NCBI GenBank assembly: GCA_016710275.1
Contig: JADJXS010000001.1
Span: 2,666,001 to 2,730,000, forward strand
Length of the DNA stretch: 64,000 nucleotides
Reading direction: 5' to 3'
Source of the DNA: Phycisphaerales bacterium
GTDB taxonomy: Bacteria > Planctomycetota > Phycisphaerae > UBA1845 > Fen-1342
The stretch's first letter is position 1. Each line of letters begins with the position of its first letter. Position numbers and translations under genes: made by a program. Shown in pieces: positions 54,082 to 62,603 of the stretch. Below the pieces are notes generated by a model. The model worked only from the letters and a program-made list of their open reading frames with translations. It did not search any database and was not told the origin of the DNA.

Positions 54082-54714
54082 GTGCTCAGCGTCGTCCTCG
54101 GCACCCGCAGCGAACACAAGCTGGACGAGCTGCGTCGGATGATTGCCGCCGCCGGGCTGCCCATGCGGCTGGCAGGGCTTCCGCCGGAAATCGCGGAAGT
54201 CACCGAGACCGGCGGCACCTTTCGCGAAAACGCCGCGCTCAAGGCGCTGGCCTATGCGCAAGCCGTCGGCGGGCTGGTGTTGGCCGACGACTCCGGGCTG
54301 GAGGTCGATGCACTGGGCGGCGAACCCGGCGTTCACTCCGCCTACTTCGCGGGGCGCCCGCGCGATGATCTCGCCAATAATCGCAAACTGTGCGAGAAAA
54401 TCCGCCAGATTCCGCCGATTCAGCGCACGGCGCGCTACCGCTGCTGCCTGATCCTGGCACGCCCCGGTTCGATCCTGCTGGAGGCCGGGGGCGCCGTCGA
54501 GGGCATGATCACCCCCGAACCGCGCGGCGCCGGCGGCTTCGGCTACGACCCGCACTTTATCGTCGCCGGGCTGGATCGCACCGCCGCCGAACTGCCGCCC
54601 GCCGAGAAGGACGCCGTGAGTCACCGCGGCCGCGCGCTGCGCACCATGCTCGCCAGAATTGCCGACCAGCTGAAACATGATCCCGGCTGGTGCGGCAATG
54701 CGAGCGGCGCGTGA
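54082..54714 (+). CDS. rdgB: RdgB/HAM1 non-canonical purine NTP pyrophosphatase
   Basis: 210 residues from GTG 54082. The enzyme hydrolyses dITP, dXTP and ITP to the monophosphates and so keeps deaminated purines out of DNA and RNA. Family motifs are VLGTRSEHKLDELRRM (nucleotide loop), TGGTFRENAALKALAYA, ADDSGLEVDALGGEPGVHSA and GAGGFGYDPHF, ending KDAVSHRGRAL. The length is standard. It overlaps the following glycosyltransferase gene by GTGA if that gene starts at 54711. Confidence 0.93.
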   Translation: MLSVVLGTRSEHKLDELRRMIAAAGLPMRLAGLPPEIAEVTETGGTFRENAALKALAYAQAVGGLVLADDSGLEVDALGGEPGVHSAYFAGRPRDDLANNRKLCEKIRQIPPIQRTARYRCCLILARPGSILLEAGGAVEGMITPEPRGAGGFGYDPHFIVAGLDRTAAELPPAEKDAVSHRGRALRTMLARIADQLKHDPGWCGNASGA

Positions 54715-56489
54715 TCCCGCCTCGCGCGCAGGCCGGTCCCGGCGCACCTTCGCGGATCGGCGGCCGCGGCGAATCTCTCGCGACACCGAAGCGCGACATC
54801 GCGTGGATGGCGCACGTTACGGTACTGCTCATCTGTCTTGCGGCCGCACTGGTCAATCAATCCTCTGTTCACTGGCGGAGCGACCTCAGCGATGACCGGC
54901 TCTTTGCCTACTTCGGCTGGCTGATCGGCCAAGGCGGACGACCCTACCTCGATTTCTGGGACAACAAGCCGCCCGGCATATTCTGGGTCAATGCACTGGC
55001 GAGTCGCATCGGCGAGCAAGGCCCGCTTGGCGCGATCGCGACCTGCGGGGCTGCGGTCGTGCTGGCGCTGCTTGCGGTCTGGCGGATCGCCGGCGCAGTC
55101 TTCGCCGGCTCCGTCGCGCGGTTCGCAGCGCTGGGCGCAGCGGCCGTGCTGATGACCCATCTGCGATTTGAGTGCGGCGCGAATCGCACCGAGACCTTCG
55201 TCACGCTGTGCGAGACCATCGGTGTCGCCGCGTACCTGCGCTGGCGGCTCACCGGCCGCGGAGGGCTGCTCTGCGTCGCAGCCGTTGCGTTCGGTGCAGC
55301 GCCGTTGTTCAAGCAGTCAGCGCTGGCCGCAGCGCTGGCCTGCGCAGCGCACTTCACATGGACGCTGTTCCTGAACCGCGGCTCGCGTTGCGCGGACCGG
55401 CGGCCGCCGCTTCGCGCACCGCTGCTGCTCGCGAGCGGCGCCGCCCTGCTGCTTCCGGCCGCGCTGGCGCTGACAGCGCTCTCGGGGCCGGGGCAGCTCG
55501 CGGCCGCCTGGCACGCCGTGGTTCAATTCAACCGGGCATATTTCGAGGCGGGCGATGCCTCGCTGCTCGCAATCGGCCCGGCGCTGCGGGTGATTGCACC
55601 GGCAACTTCGGCAATGATCGTGCCGCTCGGGCTGGCCGTGCTCGGAGCGGCCATCGCCGCCGGCCAGTGCATTCGCCACCGATCGCGGAGAAATGCGGCG
55701 CAGCCGCGCTCAACTTCATCGACATCCGGCGCCGCATCTTCGCTCCTCGTGGCCTTCACGACTCCCGCCGGCGCACCCGATTCGGCCTCCGTCCCCTCTG
55801 CGACGCGCTTCACCTCCCTGCTCTGGTGCTGGCTGCTCCTGGCAGTGCTGCCGGCGCTCATCGGCCCCGGCCGCCGTGAATATCACCTCTCTCCCGCCCT
55901 GCCGCCGCTGGCGCTGCTGGCCGTCGTTCCGCTCGCCACAATGTTGTCGATGACGCCGCGGGGCCGCGGGCTGATCTCGCCCGGCGGGCTGGCACTGACG
56001 CTCACCTGGGCAGCGCTGCTGATCGGCCCGGCGCGCGACAGCCTCGAAGCCGGCAGACCCGCCTGGGCAGTTCGGCAGCGGCCGTGGTCGCTGGAGCGCA
56101 GCAATCCCGACGATGAACAGTCCCGCGGGCGGCTGCTGCAAACACTGACGCAACCGGCCGATCGAATTTACGTTTTCGGCTGGAGCCCCGGCACCTATCG
56201 CTACGCGCTTCGCCGCCCGGCATCGCGATTCTGCACACTCGAAAAAACAGGCCAGGTCGGCGAATTCGCCGACTTCATGCTCGACGCCGTCACTGCCGAC
56301 CTGCGGACCCGCCCGCCGGCCGCCTGCTTCATCAGCCCGACCGACCTGCTCGCCCTGGCAGACGGGCGTACGGCGCCGCTCGCGATGCTGCTCCACGAAC
56401 ACTACACCCCGTCCGGTAGCCACGGCGGAATGCTCCTATTTCTGCGTCGCAACCCGGACGAAGACTCCGCCCGTCAGTCGCTGGATTGA
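54711..56489 (+). CDS. GT39/PMT-like membrane glycosyltransferase
   Basis: 592 residues if it starts at GTG 54711, which overlaps the rdgB stop; the frame is open to ATG 54690. About ten transmembrane segments follow an N-terminal cytoplasmic stretch. The first periplasmic loop has SDDRLFAYFGWLIGQGGRPY and LDFWDNKPPGIFWVNAL, the acidic-pair and Lys/Pro signature of polyisoprenyl-phosphate-dependent GT-C enzymes (PMT/ArnT/GT39 type). The C-terminal soluble part has TQPADRIYVFGWSPGTYRYA. It probably transfers a sugar to lipid or protein outside the membrane; substrate unknown. Confidence 0.75.
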   Translation: MIPPRAQAGPGAPSRIGGRGESLATPKRDIAWMAHVTVLLICLAAALVNQSSVHWRSDLSDDRLFAYFGWLIGQGGRPYLDFWDNKPPGIFWVNALASRIGEQGPLGAIATCGAAVVLALLAVWRIAGAVFAGSVARFAALGAAAVLMTHLRFECGANRTETFVTLCETIGVAAYLRWRLTGRGGLLCVAAVAFGAAPLFKQSALAAALACAAHFTWTLFLNRGSRCADRRPPLRAPLLLASGAALLLPAALALTALSGPGQLAAAWHAVVQFNRAYFEAGDASLLAIGPALRVIAPATSAMIVPLGLAVLGAAIAAGQCIRHRSRRNAAQPRSTSSTSGAASSLLVAFTTPAGAPDSASVPSATRFTSLLWCWLLLAVLPALIGPGRREYHLSPALPPLALLAVVPLATMLSMTPRGRGLISPGGLALTLTWAALLIGPARDSLEAGRPAWAVRQRPWSLERSNPDDEQSRGRLLQTLTQPADRIYVFGWSPGTYRYALRRPASRFCTLEKTGQVGEFADFMLDAVTADLRTRPPAACFISPTDLLALADGRTAPLAMLLHEHYTPSGSHGGMLLFLRRNPDEDSARQSLD

Positions 56490-56914
56490 CAGCGGATGCG
56501 CGGAACCTGCGCAACAAGGGCTATTCATCTCCTGTCCGTTCAACCGAACGGAGCCGCGCGCCCGATTGATTTCGCGACGGGTATGGATGTCCTGCCCCGT
56601 CGCGCCACGGATGGCACGTAGACCTTGTCGCGCGAGCCAATGTGCGGCGACCCGATCGCCGCGGATCGATCGGCTCGGAACGGATGCCGAACGGCCGGTT
56701 CCCCGGCTCGCCGTCAAGGTCTTTCGCCGACCCGGTAGCGCCCGGATTCCACCCGCCTGCCCCACTACCGTCTTCCGACGGCGCTGAATTCATTCTGGTG
56801 TATAATGGCGCGTCCGTGCGGACCTGGCCGCACCAAGTTCCACCGGGGGCGGATTCGCACTTCCCCCCGCCGCAACACACGACGCCGTCGGCAAAGAGCG
56901 CGGAACCCTTCCGC
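56490..56914 (+). promoter_or_regulatory. Intergenic region upstream of rnd with consensus -10 box
   Basis: These 425 bp have no convincing gene. A perfect TATAAT lies at 56801-56806, about 110 bp before the rnd ATG; the -35 region is not obvious. The start of a longer frame at 56642 precedes this promoter and is therefore unlikely. Confidence 0.5.
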
Positions 56915-58114
56915 ATGACCGTACCGGAGCTGATCACATCGCAGGCCGAGTTGGACTCGCTGTGCCGCAAGTGGCGCGCAGCAGGCCGCTTCGCTTTTGA
57001 CACCGAGTTCATCCGCGACGACACCTACGATGCGGCCCTTTGCCTCGTACAGGTCGCGGACGAACAGGATGTCTCACTGATCGATCCGACGTCGGGCCTG
57101 AACCTGGCGGAATTCTGGGAGCTGGTTTGCGACCCGGCGATTCTCACGATTGTCCACGCCGGCAAGGAGGACTTTGACCTCTGCCTGCGCATCGCCGGCA
57201 AGCCGCCGCGAAACGTCTTCGATGTGCAGATCGCGGCGGGGTTTGTGGGTCTGCCCTACCCGATGAGCCTGGTTCGGCTGGTCGATCACGTGCTCAGCAA
57301 GCGCCTGAAAAAAGAGCAGACGCTGACGGACTGGCTGCGCCGCCCGCTGACGAACGAGCAACTGCACTACGCGGTGGACGACGTGCGCCACCTCCCGGCA
57401 TTGCACGCCCGGCTTCATCAGCGCCTGGTGCAGCACCATCGAACGGATTGGGCGCGCGAGGAATTCGCGCGCTTCGAGGATCCCCAGCATTACCGACCCC
57501 CGCCGCAGGACCGCGCCTACCGCATCAAGGGCGCGACGCGCCTCGATCCGCTGGGATTGGCCGTGCTGGAGCGGCTGATCGAGTGGCGCGACAACTGGGC
57601 CCGCGAAAAGAACCGCCCGACCCGGGCTTTGATCCGCGACGACGTGCTGTGCGAAATCGCGCGGCGCCGCCCGACCCAGACCACCGACCTGGCCGTGCTG
57701 CGCGGCTTCCCGCAGTCGCGCAACCCGCGCATCCTGGCCGACGTGCTGCGCGTGATCGAGACCGCCCGGGCGCTGCCCGCCGCGCAACTGCCGGCCGCCG
57801 TCCCCCTGCGCGACGAATCCCCGATGGAGAAGGCCACCCTCGACCTGATCACCGCGGCCATGCGGGCCATCTGCTTCGAGGAGGGCGTCAGCCAGGACCT
57901 CGTGGGCAGCGCCTCCCGCCTGCGGGAGTTGCTGGACTGCGCCCGCGACCCCGGCGCTGCGGAACAGCCCCCGGCCCTGCTCTCCGGCTGGCGGCAACAC
58001 TTCATCGGCCGGCACCTGCTCGACCTGCTCGGCGGGCGGGCGCAGCTCCACTTCTCCGGCTGGCCGAGCGACCCGCGCATCGAGATCGTCGGCCCGGACG
58101 AGCGACCCGCCTAG
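56915..58114 (+). CDS. rnd: Ribonuclease D
   Basis: 399 residues from ATG 56915. RNase D is a 3'-5' exoribonuclease of the DEDD family that trims tRNA and other stable RNA. The DEDDy catalytic set is visible: FAFDTEFIRDDTY (D and E), IVHAGKEDFDLCLR (D), and HYAVDDVRHLPALH (Y and D). An HRDC domain (LAVLERLIEWRDNWAREKNR, LIRDDVLCEIARR) follows at about residues 215-290. The C-terminal ~100 residues may form a second HRDC-like domain. Length is close to the E. coli enzyme. Confidence 0.93.
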   Translation: MTVPELITSQAELDSLCRKWRAAGRFAFDTEFIRDDTYDAALCLVQVADEQDVSLIDPTSGLNLAEFWELVCDPAILTIVHAGKEDFDLCLRIAGKPPRNVFDVQIAAGFVGLPYPMSLVRLVDHVLSKRLKKEQTLTDWLRRPLTNEQLHYAVDDVRHLPALHARLHQRLVQHHRTDWAREEFARFEDPQHYRPPPQDRAYRIKGATRLDPLGLAVLERLIEWRDNWAREKNRPTRALIRDDVLCEIARRRPTQTTDLAVLRGFPQSRNPRILADVLRVIETARALPAAQLPAAVPLRDESPMEKATLDLITAAMRAICFEEGVSQDLVGSASRLRELLDCARDPGAAEQPPALLSGWRQHFIGRHLLDLLGGRAQLHFSGWPSDPRIEIVGPDERPA

Positions 58115-58198
58115 CGCGCGAAGCGCCGCCGGCCGTGGGCCGCAATGCTCCACAGGGCACGGCGACAATCGGCCGATCGCGGGTACGATGAGGGGGCA

Positions 58199-59365
58199 AT
58201 GATCATCCCGATCGGCACCGACGTTCGCCCGCGCCACGCCCCGGTCATGAACTGGCTGCTGGTCGCGCTGAACACGCTCGTGTTCGTTTATACGGACATG
58301 TTCGGCGGCCGTATCGGAGAGATGCTCAAGAGCTTCTACACGCTCGACGCGGCGCGCCCGCTGCTCTACCAGTACGTGACCTACCAGTTTCTGCACGGCG
58401 ACTGGCAGCACCTGGTGGGCAACATGTTGTTTCTGTGGATCTTCGGCAACGCCGTGTGCGACCGCATGGGCGGCTTCTATTACCTGCTGTTCTACCTGGG
58501 GGGCGGCGTCTTTGCCGGCGTGGCGTTTACGCATGGCGCGAACAACCCGCTGATCGGCGCATCGGGGGCGATTGCGGCCGTAACGACGGCATTCCTGGTG
58601 CTTTTTCCGCGGGTCCACATCACGATGCTGTTCCTGTTCGTGGTGGTCACGACCTTCCAGATTCCGGCGATGATCCTGATCGTGTTCAAGATCATCCTGT
58701 GGGACAATCTCATCGCACCAAACCTGACCAGCGGGCTGTATTCGAACGTCGCCTACAGCGCCCATCTCGGCGGATATGCCTTCGGCTTCGTGGCCGCCCT
58801 GCTGCTGCTGGCGGCGCGCGGGCTGTCGCGCAACCAATTTGACCTGCTCTCGCTCTGGTCGCGCTACCGCCGTCGAACCGGGCTGGCGAGCCAGGTTTCA
58901 TTTCAACGGGGGCGGCCGCGCCCGATCGACGCCGAGCAGATCGAGGCCCGCCCGATCGGGCAATTGCCGCAAAGCCCCGCGGAAGCGCTGCGCGAGCAGA
59001 CCATCGAGCGCATCGCGGCGCGCGACCTCCCCGAGGCCGCCGAGCGCTACGCCCGGCTGACCGGCATGGAGCCGGCGCTGGTTCTGCCGCGCTCGATGCA
59101 GATCGAGCTGGCCAATTACCTGGCCCAGGCGCAGCGCCATGCGGAGGCGGTGGCGGCCTATGAGTCGTACCTCTCGGCCTACCCGACCGCGCCCGACGCC
59201 CCGCAGGTCCGCCTGCTGCTGGGACTGATCTGCAATCGGTACATGGGTCACCATCAGCGCGCGATCGGGCATCTGCGTCACGCGCTGGAAGGACTCTCCA
59301 GCGCCGAGCAGATCGCGCTGGCCAACGAAGAGCTGCGAATCGCGGAAGCGGCGATTCCAAAATGA
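58199..59365 (+). CDS. Rhomboid intramembrane serine protease with C-terminal TPR-like region
   Basis: 388 residues from ATG 58199, with AGGGGG 5 bp upstream. Rhomboids cleave transmembrane substrates within the bilayer. Six or more hydrophobic segments are present; HLVGNMLFLWIFGNAVCDRM gives the conserved H and N, LIGASGAIAAV gives the catalytic Ser in GASG, and NVAYSAHLGGYAFGFVAALL the catalytic His. After residue ~220 a cytoplasmic helical part contains TPR-like pairs (LANYLAQAQRHAEAVAAYES, LRHALEGLSSAEQIALANEE). This rhomboid+TPR build is common in Planctomycetota; target unknown. Confidence 0.92.
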   Translation: MIIPIGTDVRPRHAPVMNWLLVALNTLVFVYTDMFGGRIGEMLKSFYTLDAARPLLYQYVTYQFLHGDWQHLVGNMLFLWIFGNAVCDRMGGFYYLLFYLGGGVFAGVAFTHGANNPLIGASGAIAAVTTAFLVLFPRVHITMLFLFVVVTTFQIPAMILIVFKIILWDNLIAPNLTSGLYSNVAYSAHLGGYAFGFVAALLLLAARGLSRNQFDLLSLWSRYRRRTGLASQVSFQRGRPRPIDAEQIEARPIGQLPQSPAEALREQTIERIAARDLPEAAERYARLTGMEPALVLPRSMQIELANYLAQAQRHAEAVAAYESYLSAYPTAPDAPQVRLLLGLICNRYMGHHQRAIGHLRHALEGLSSAEQIALANEELRIAEAAIPK

Positions 59366-59428
59366 CGGAGCCGAAGGATGCGCGGGTGTTTGACGCCCGC
59401 CGCCCGTCGCCTCGAAGAGGAGCTGAAC

Positions 59429-59896
59429 ATGAACCTCAAGCCGCGCAGCGTGTTGTGGCCGACTGACTTCTCCGCCCTTTCGATGCACGGAGGTCGCTAC
59501 GCGCGGGCCTTCTGCGACGACTTCGGCGCGACACTGCACATTCTGCACGTCGTCCCGCCGCCGCTGAACCCCGACGTGGCGCTGCTCGTGCCGAGCGAGG
59601 CGCCGATCTCGCTCTCGGATCCCGCCATGCTGGAGGATTGCCGTGCCAGCCTCGAGCGGCTGATTCAGGATCACTTCGGCGGCAGCAGCACCATCCGCCG
59701 CGAAGCCCAATTCGGCAATCCCTGGTCGGCGGTCTGTGAATATGCCCGGCAGCAGCAGATTGACCTGATCGTGGTATCCACCCACGGGCGCACCGGCATC
59801 GCACACGTCCTGATCGGCAGCACCGCCGAGCGGATCGTGCAGCATGCTCCCTGCCCGGTACTCACGGTCAAGGGCGGCGGCCGCGGATTCCTTTGA
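59429..59896 (+). CDS. Universal stress protein (UspA family)
   Basis: 155 residues from ATG 59429 with a GAGGAG site; the frame from 59378 extends too far. The single Usp domain starts SVLWPTDFSALSMHGGRYAR. Towards the end, DLIVVSTHGRTGIAHVLIGS followed by AERIVQHAPCPVLTV provides the ATP-binding G-2x-G-9x-G-S/T pattern. Usp proteins bind ATP and promote survival under stress. It ends 4 bp from the convergent plsC gene. Confidence 0.92.
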   Translation: MNLKPRSVLWPTDFSALSMHGGRYARAFCDDFGATLHILHVVPPPLNPDVALLVPSEAPISLSDPAMLEDCRASLERLIQDHFGGSSTIRREAQFGNPWSAVCEYARQQQIDLIVVSTHGRTGIAHVLIGSTAERIVQHAPCPVLTVKGGGRGFL

Positions 59897-59900
59897 TCGG

Positions 59901-60629
59901 TTATGCGGACTCGGGCGAAGGCGAGGGGGAGAGCGCTTCGACGCGGGCGCGCTGCGGCGGATGGTCCCGCCGCCGTCCATGGCGATCCATCAGGGTGATG
60001 ATCTCGTTACGCACGCGTTCGATCAGGACGTCGTCCGGCTCATCCGCGTGTGCGGCAATGTGCAGCGGCTCGCCATAGGCGACCACGATCCGCCGCGGGC
60101 GCGGCAGCCGCGCATGTCGCGGCCAGGCTTCGAACGCTCCGTCAATCATGCATGGAACGAGCGGCGCGCCGGTCTTTCGCGCCAATAGCACAACCCCGGC
60201 CTGCATCGGCGCGATCGTGCCGTCATCGGAGCGCGTCGCCTCGGGAAAAACGGTCACCAGCGCACCGGCACGCAGTCGCCGCAGCGTCTCCTTGATCGCG
60301 GCCACGTCCGCCGTCCCGCGCTTCACGGGAAACGCATTCAGAAACCGGATCAGGCGGCTGAACAGGCCCCCGCCGAAAAGGGAGTCGCGTGCCATGAAGT
60401 GGCTCTCGCGCCCCAGCGCCTGCCCCGCCAGAACAGGATCAAGGTAGCTCTGATGATTGCAGACCAGCAGCACCGGCCCCGCCGCCGGCACACGATTCGC
60501 ATGAATAACCCGCCCGCGGAAGAACGTGTGCACGACCAGCCGGCATAACATCCGGCACAGCGTGTACCGCAGTCGCGGCGCGGCAACCGGCGTCGCGGGC
60601 GTCGTGGCTGGACCCGCCCCGCCGCTCAC
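59901..60629 (-). CDS. plsC: PlsC-type 1-acyl-sn-glycerol-3-phosphate acyltransferase
   Basis: 242 residues. The enzyme acylates lysophosphatidic acid to phosphatidic acid at the membrane. Catalytic NHQSYLDPV (HX4D) is near residue 58, the acceptor-binding block FLNAFPVKRG around residues 95-105, and FPEATRS (FPEGTRS variant) around 130. An N-terminal Pro/Ala stretch precedes the domain and the C-terminus has a charged Ser/Pro tail. The start overlaps the cmk stop by 4 bp, so both are co-transcribed; this cmk-plsC order is common in bacteria. Confidence 0.92.
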   Translation of the reverse strand: MSGGAGPATTPATPVAAPRLRYTLCRMLCRLVVHTFFRGRVIHANRVPAAGPVLLVCNHQSYLDPVLAGQALGRESHFMARDSLFGGGLFSRLIRFLNAFPVKRGTADVAAIKETLRRLRAGALVTVFPEATRSDDGTIAPMQAGVVLLARKTGAPLVPCMIDGAFEAWPRHARLPRPRRIVVAYGEPLHIAAHADEPDDVLIERVRNEIITLMDRHGRRRDHPPQRARVEALSPSPSPESA

Positions 60630-61327
60630 GACCCGCGCGCCTCCGGCGGCGCACCGCTGGGCAGCAGCGCCACCCGCTCCACCTCGGCCGCCATGCGGTC
60701 CACGACTTCGTGGATCGAGAGGTGCGTCGTGTCCACAACGATCGCGCCATCCGGCCGGCGCAACGGGGCGACGGCGCGGCGCGAGTCGGATTCGTCGCGC
60801 TCGACCAGATTGCGGAGCACGTCGTCCATGGTCACTTCCTCACCCTCGGCGAGCAGCTCGTGGAAGCGCCGCTCGGCGCGCTTTTCAATCGCCGCGTCCA
60901 GATAGAACTTCACGTCCGCGGTCGGGAACGCCACGCTGCCCTGGTCGCGCCCCTCCGTCACCATCGAGCCGAGCCGCGCGCCGATCTCCCGCTGCCGGGC
61001 CACCAGCACCGCCCGCACCGCCGGCGACCCGGCGATGAAGCGCGTGTGATCGGCGACGTACATGCTGCGGATTTCCTCGGTCACGTCGTCGCCGTTGAGC
61101 GTGGCGCGGATGTGCGTCGGACCGGGGTCGAGGTCCCACTCATCACCGGCGGCGATGTCGGCCAGCCGCGCGTCGTCCCGCAGGTCGAGGTGCCGCCGAA
61201 GCGCCGCGAGCGTCACGACGCGGTACATCGCTCCCGTATCGAGATAAGGCACGCCGAGGCGGGCCGCGAGCTTCCGCGCCGCCGTGCTCTTTCCTGATCC
61301 GGCCGGACCGTCGATGGTGATGATCAT
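60626..61327 (-). CDS. cmk: Cytidylate kinase
   Basis: 233 residues from ATG 61327; the open frame continues to 61633 but that part overlaps the protease gene and lacks homology. Cmk phosphorylates CMP/dCMP. It starts MIITIDGPAGSGKSTAARKL with the P-loop GPAGSGKST, followed by PYLDTGAMYRVV, FIAGSPAVRAVLVARQREIG, TEGRDQGSVAFPTADVKFYL (variant of the usual EGRDIGT) and RRFHELLAEGEEVTMDDVL. The length is typical. A TATAAT box lies about 45 bp upstream. Confidence 0.95.
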   Translation of the reverse strand: MIITIDGPAGSGKSTAARKLAARLGVPYLDTGAMYRVVTLAALRRHLDLRDDARLADIAAGDEWDLDPGPTHIRATLNGDDVTEEIRSMYVADHTRFIAGSPAVRAVLVARQREIGARLGSMVTEGRDQGSVAFPTADVKFYLDAAIEKRAERRFHELLAEGEEVTMDDVLRNLVERDESDSRRAVAPLRRPDGAIVVDTTHLSIHEVVDRMAAEVERVALLPSGAPPEARGS

Positions 61328-61372
61328 GGGTCTCGTCAGCCTGTTCACGGTGTAGCGTCCAAGCGGGGTCGC

Positions 61373-61378
61373 ATTATA
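61373..61378 (-). promoter_or_regulatory. -10 box upstream of cmk-plsC
   Basis: A perfect TATAAT on the minus strand lies 46 bp before the cmk ATG, in the short gap behind the CPBP protease gene. It suggests that cmk-plsC has its own promoter. Confidence 0.55.
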
Positions 61379-61404
61379 GCTGCCGTACGCCGTCCGCGCA
61401 GCCG

Positions 61405-62367
61405 TCACTCGATCATGTTCTCCGTCAGACTGAGCATGGCCGGCGCCACGAACTGAAACTGCACGAAGTTGAACACCCCGTGGGCGATGGTGACCGCCAG
61501 CAGGCTGCGCGTGCGGATGAAGACAATCGCCAGCACAACGCCGATGCCCGATGCCTGGATCGCACCAATCACCCCCTGGTCCAGGTGCAATACGCCGAAG
61601 ATCCCGCACGAAATCGCTACCGCCGCGACCCAACTGCCCGTCAGCCGCCGCAGGTAGGGCATCAACAGCCCGCGGAACACGACCTCCTCATGGGCCGCCA
61701 CCAGCCCCATCATCAGTGCCGCCTGCACGTGGGACATCCGCGGGATCGCAGACAGCCATTTGATGCGCTGCTTCAAGTCGTCCTCGACCCCGGGTCCGAA
61801 TCCCGCAAGCAGCTCGATCGAGACGATCACGACGATGGACAGGTACATGTAGTAGTAAATGAGCAGGACGGAGGCCAGCCCGCCGCCAACCTGCGCAGCC
61901 GCATTCCGCCCGGTGATGCCGAAGCTGGGGGGTGAAAGGCCGCGCCGCATCAGCAGGAAAGCAAGCAGCCCACCCGCCAGAAGCAGGTGCACGGACTTAT
62001 CGATTACGAGGTAAATGTAGCGCGTGGCTGTTTCCGCGGGATCGAAAGACGGCGGAGCGGCGCGATCGCCGGCCGGCTGCGTCGCCGCCATGGGTGGAAA
62101 CTCATCGTCACCATCACCCGCGTCGACCGGATCGCCCTCCAGACTCGCCCCGTCCGGTTCATCGGTCGGCGCGGGACGAGTCGCCGCCGCACCGGCCGAA
62201 TGTGCCTCGTCCGTCGGGCCGAACCAGGAATACAGCAGCCCCGGTCCGAACGGCACAAGTACGCCCAGGAACAGGACGAACAGCAACTGTACGACGGCGG
62301 CGCGGGTGTGGACATGCGGCAGCGTGAGCGGCGAGGGGGGCGCGGGGAGTGGATCGAAGTAATTCAA
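61405..62367 (-). CDS. CPBP-family intramembrane glutamic protease
   Basis: 320 residues from TTG 62367, chosen because GGAGGAG lies just upstream; the frame is open to 62469. The family (CAAX protease/bacteriocin-processing, ABI) includes Rce1-like enzymes. One transmembrane segment near residue 30 is followed by a ~90-residue Ala/Pro/Asp-rich loop, then several membrane segments. The motif AAHEEVVFRGLLMPYLRR holds the catalytic Glu pair, and GIFGVLHLDQG and AVTIAHGVFNF provide the conserved His. Function is probably protein processing; substrate unknown. Confidence 0.88.
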   Translation of the reverse strand: MNYFDPLPAPPSPLTLPHVHTRAAVVQLLFVLFLGVLVPFGPGLLYSWFGPTDEAHSAGAAATRPAPTDEPDGASLEGDPVDAGDGDDEFPPMAATQPAGDRAAPPSFDPAETATRYIYLVIDKSVHLLLAGGLLAFLLMRRGLSPPSFGITGRNAAAQVGGGLASVLLIYYYMYLSIVVIVSIELLAGFGPGVEDDLKQRIKWLSAIPRMSHVQAALMMGLVAAHEEVVFRGLLMPYLRRLTGSWVAAVAISCGIFGVLHLDQGVIGAIQASGIGVVLAIVFIRTRSLLAVTIAHGVFNFVQFQFVAPAMLSLTENMIE

Positions 62368-62603
62368 CCGGCACTCCTCCGTCCAAATCGCGGCCAGACC
62401 GCGCCGAATTGCCGCCCGGGAAGCCGGCACACGCCCGACCCGCCCCGAGGGATGGCCAGCCAGGACCACCTGCGGGTTCGGGCAGTCGCCCGGGCACCAT
62501 TGCCGGACCGCGATCGGCCGACATAATACCCACCGCCCTCGCCCGCGGGCGTCGAAACGCCCGCCTCGTGCGAAAACTCATGCGCCCTCGCGCAGGACGT
62601 CCC

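Noticed and set aside
61328..61633. Long N-terminal extension of cmk
   Set aside because: It overlaps the protease gene in another frame and precedes the TATAAT box; ATG 61327 gives the exact family start.
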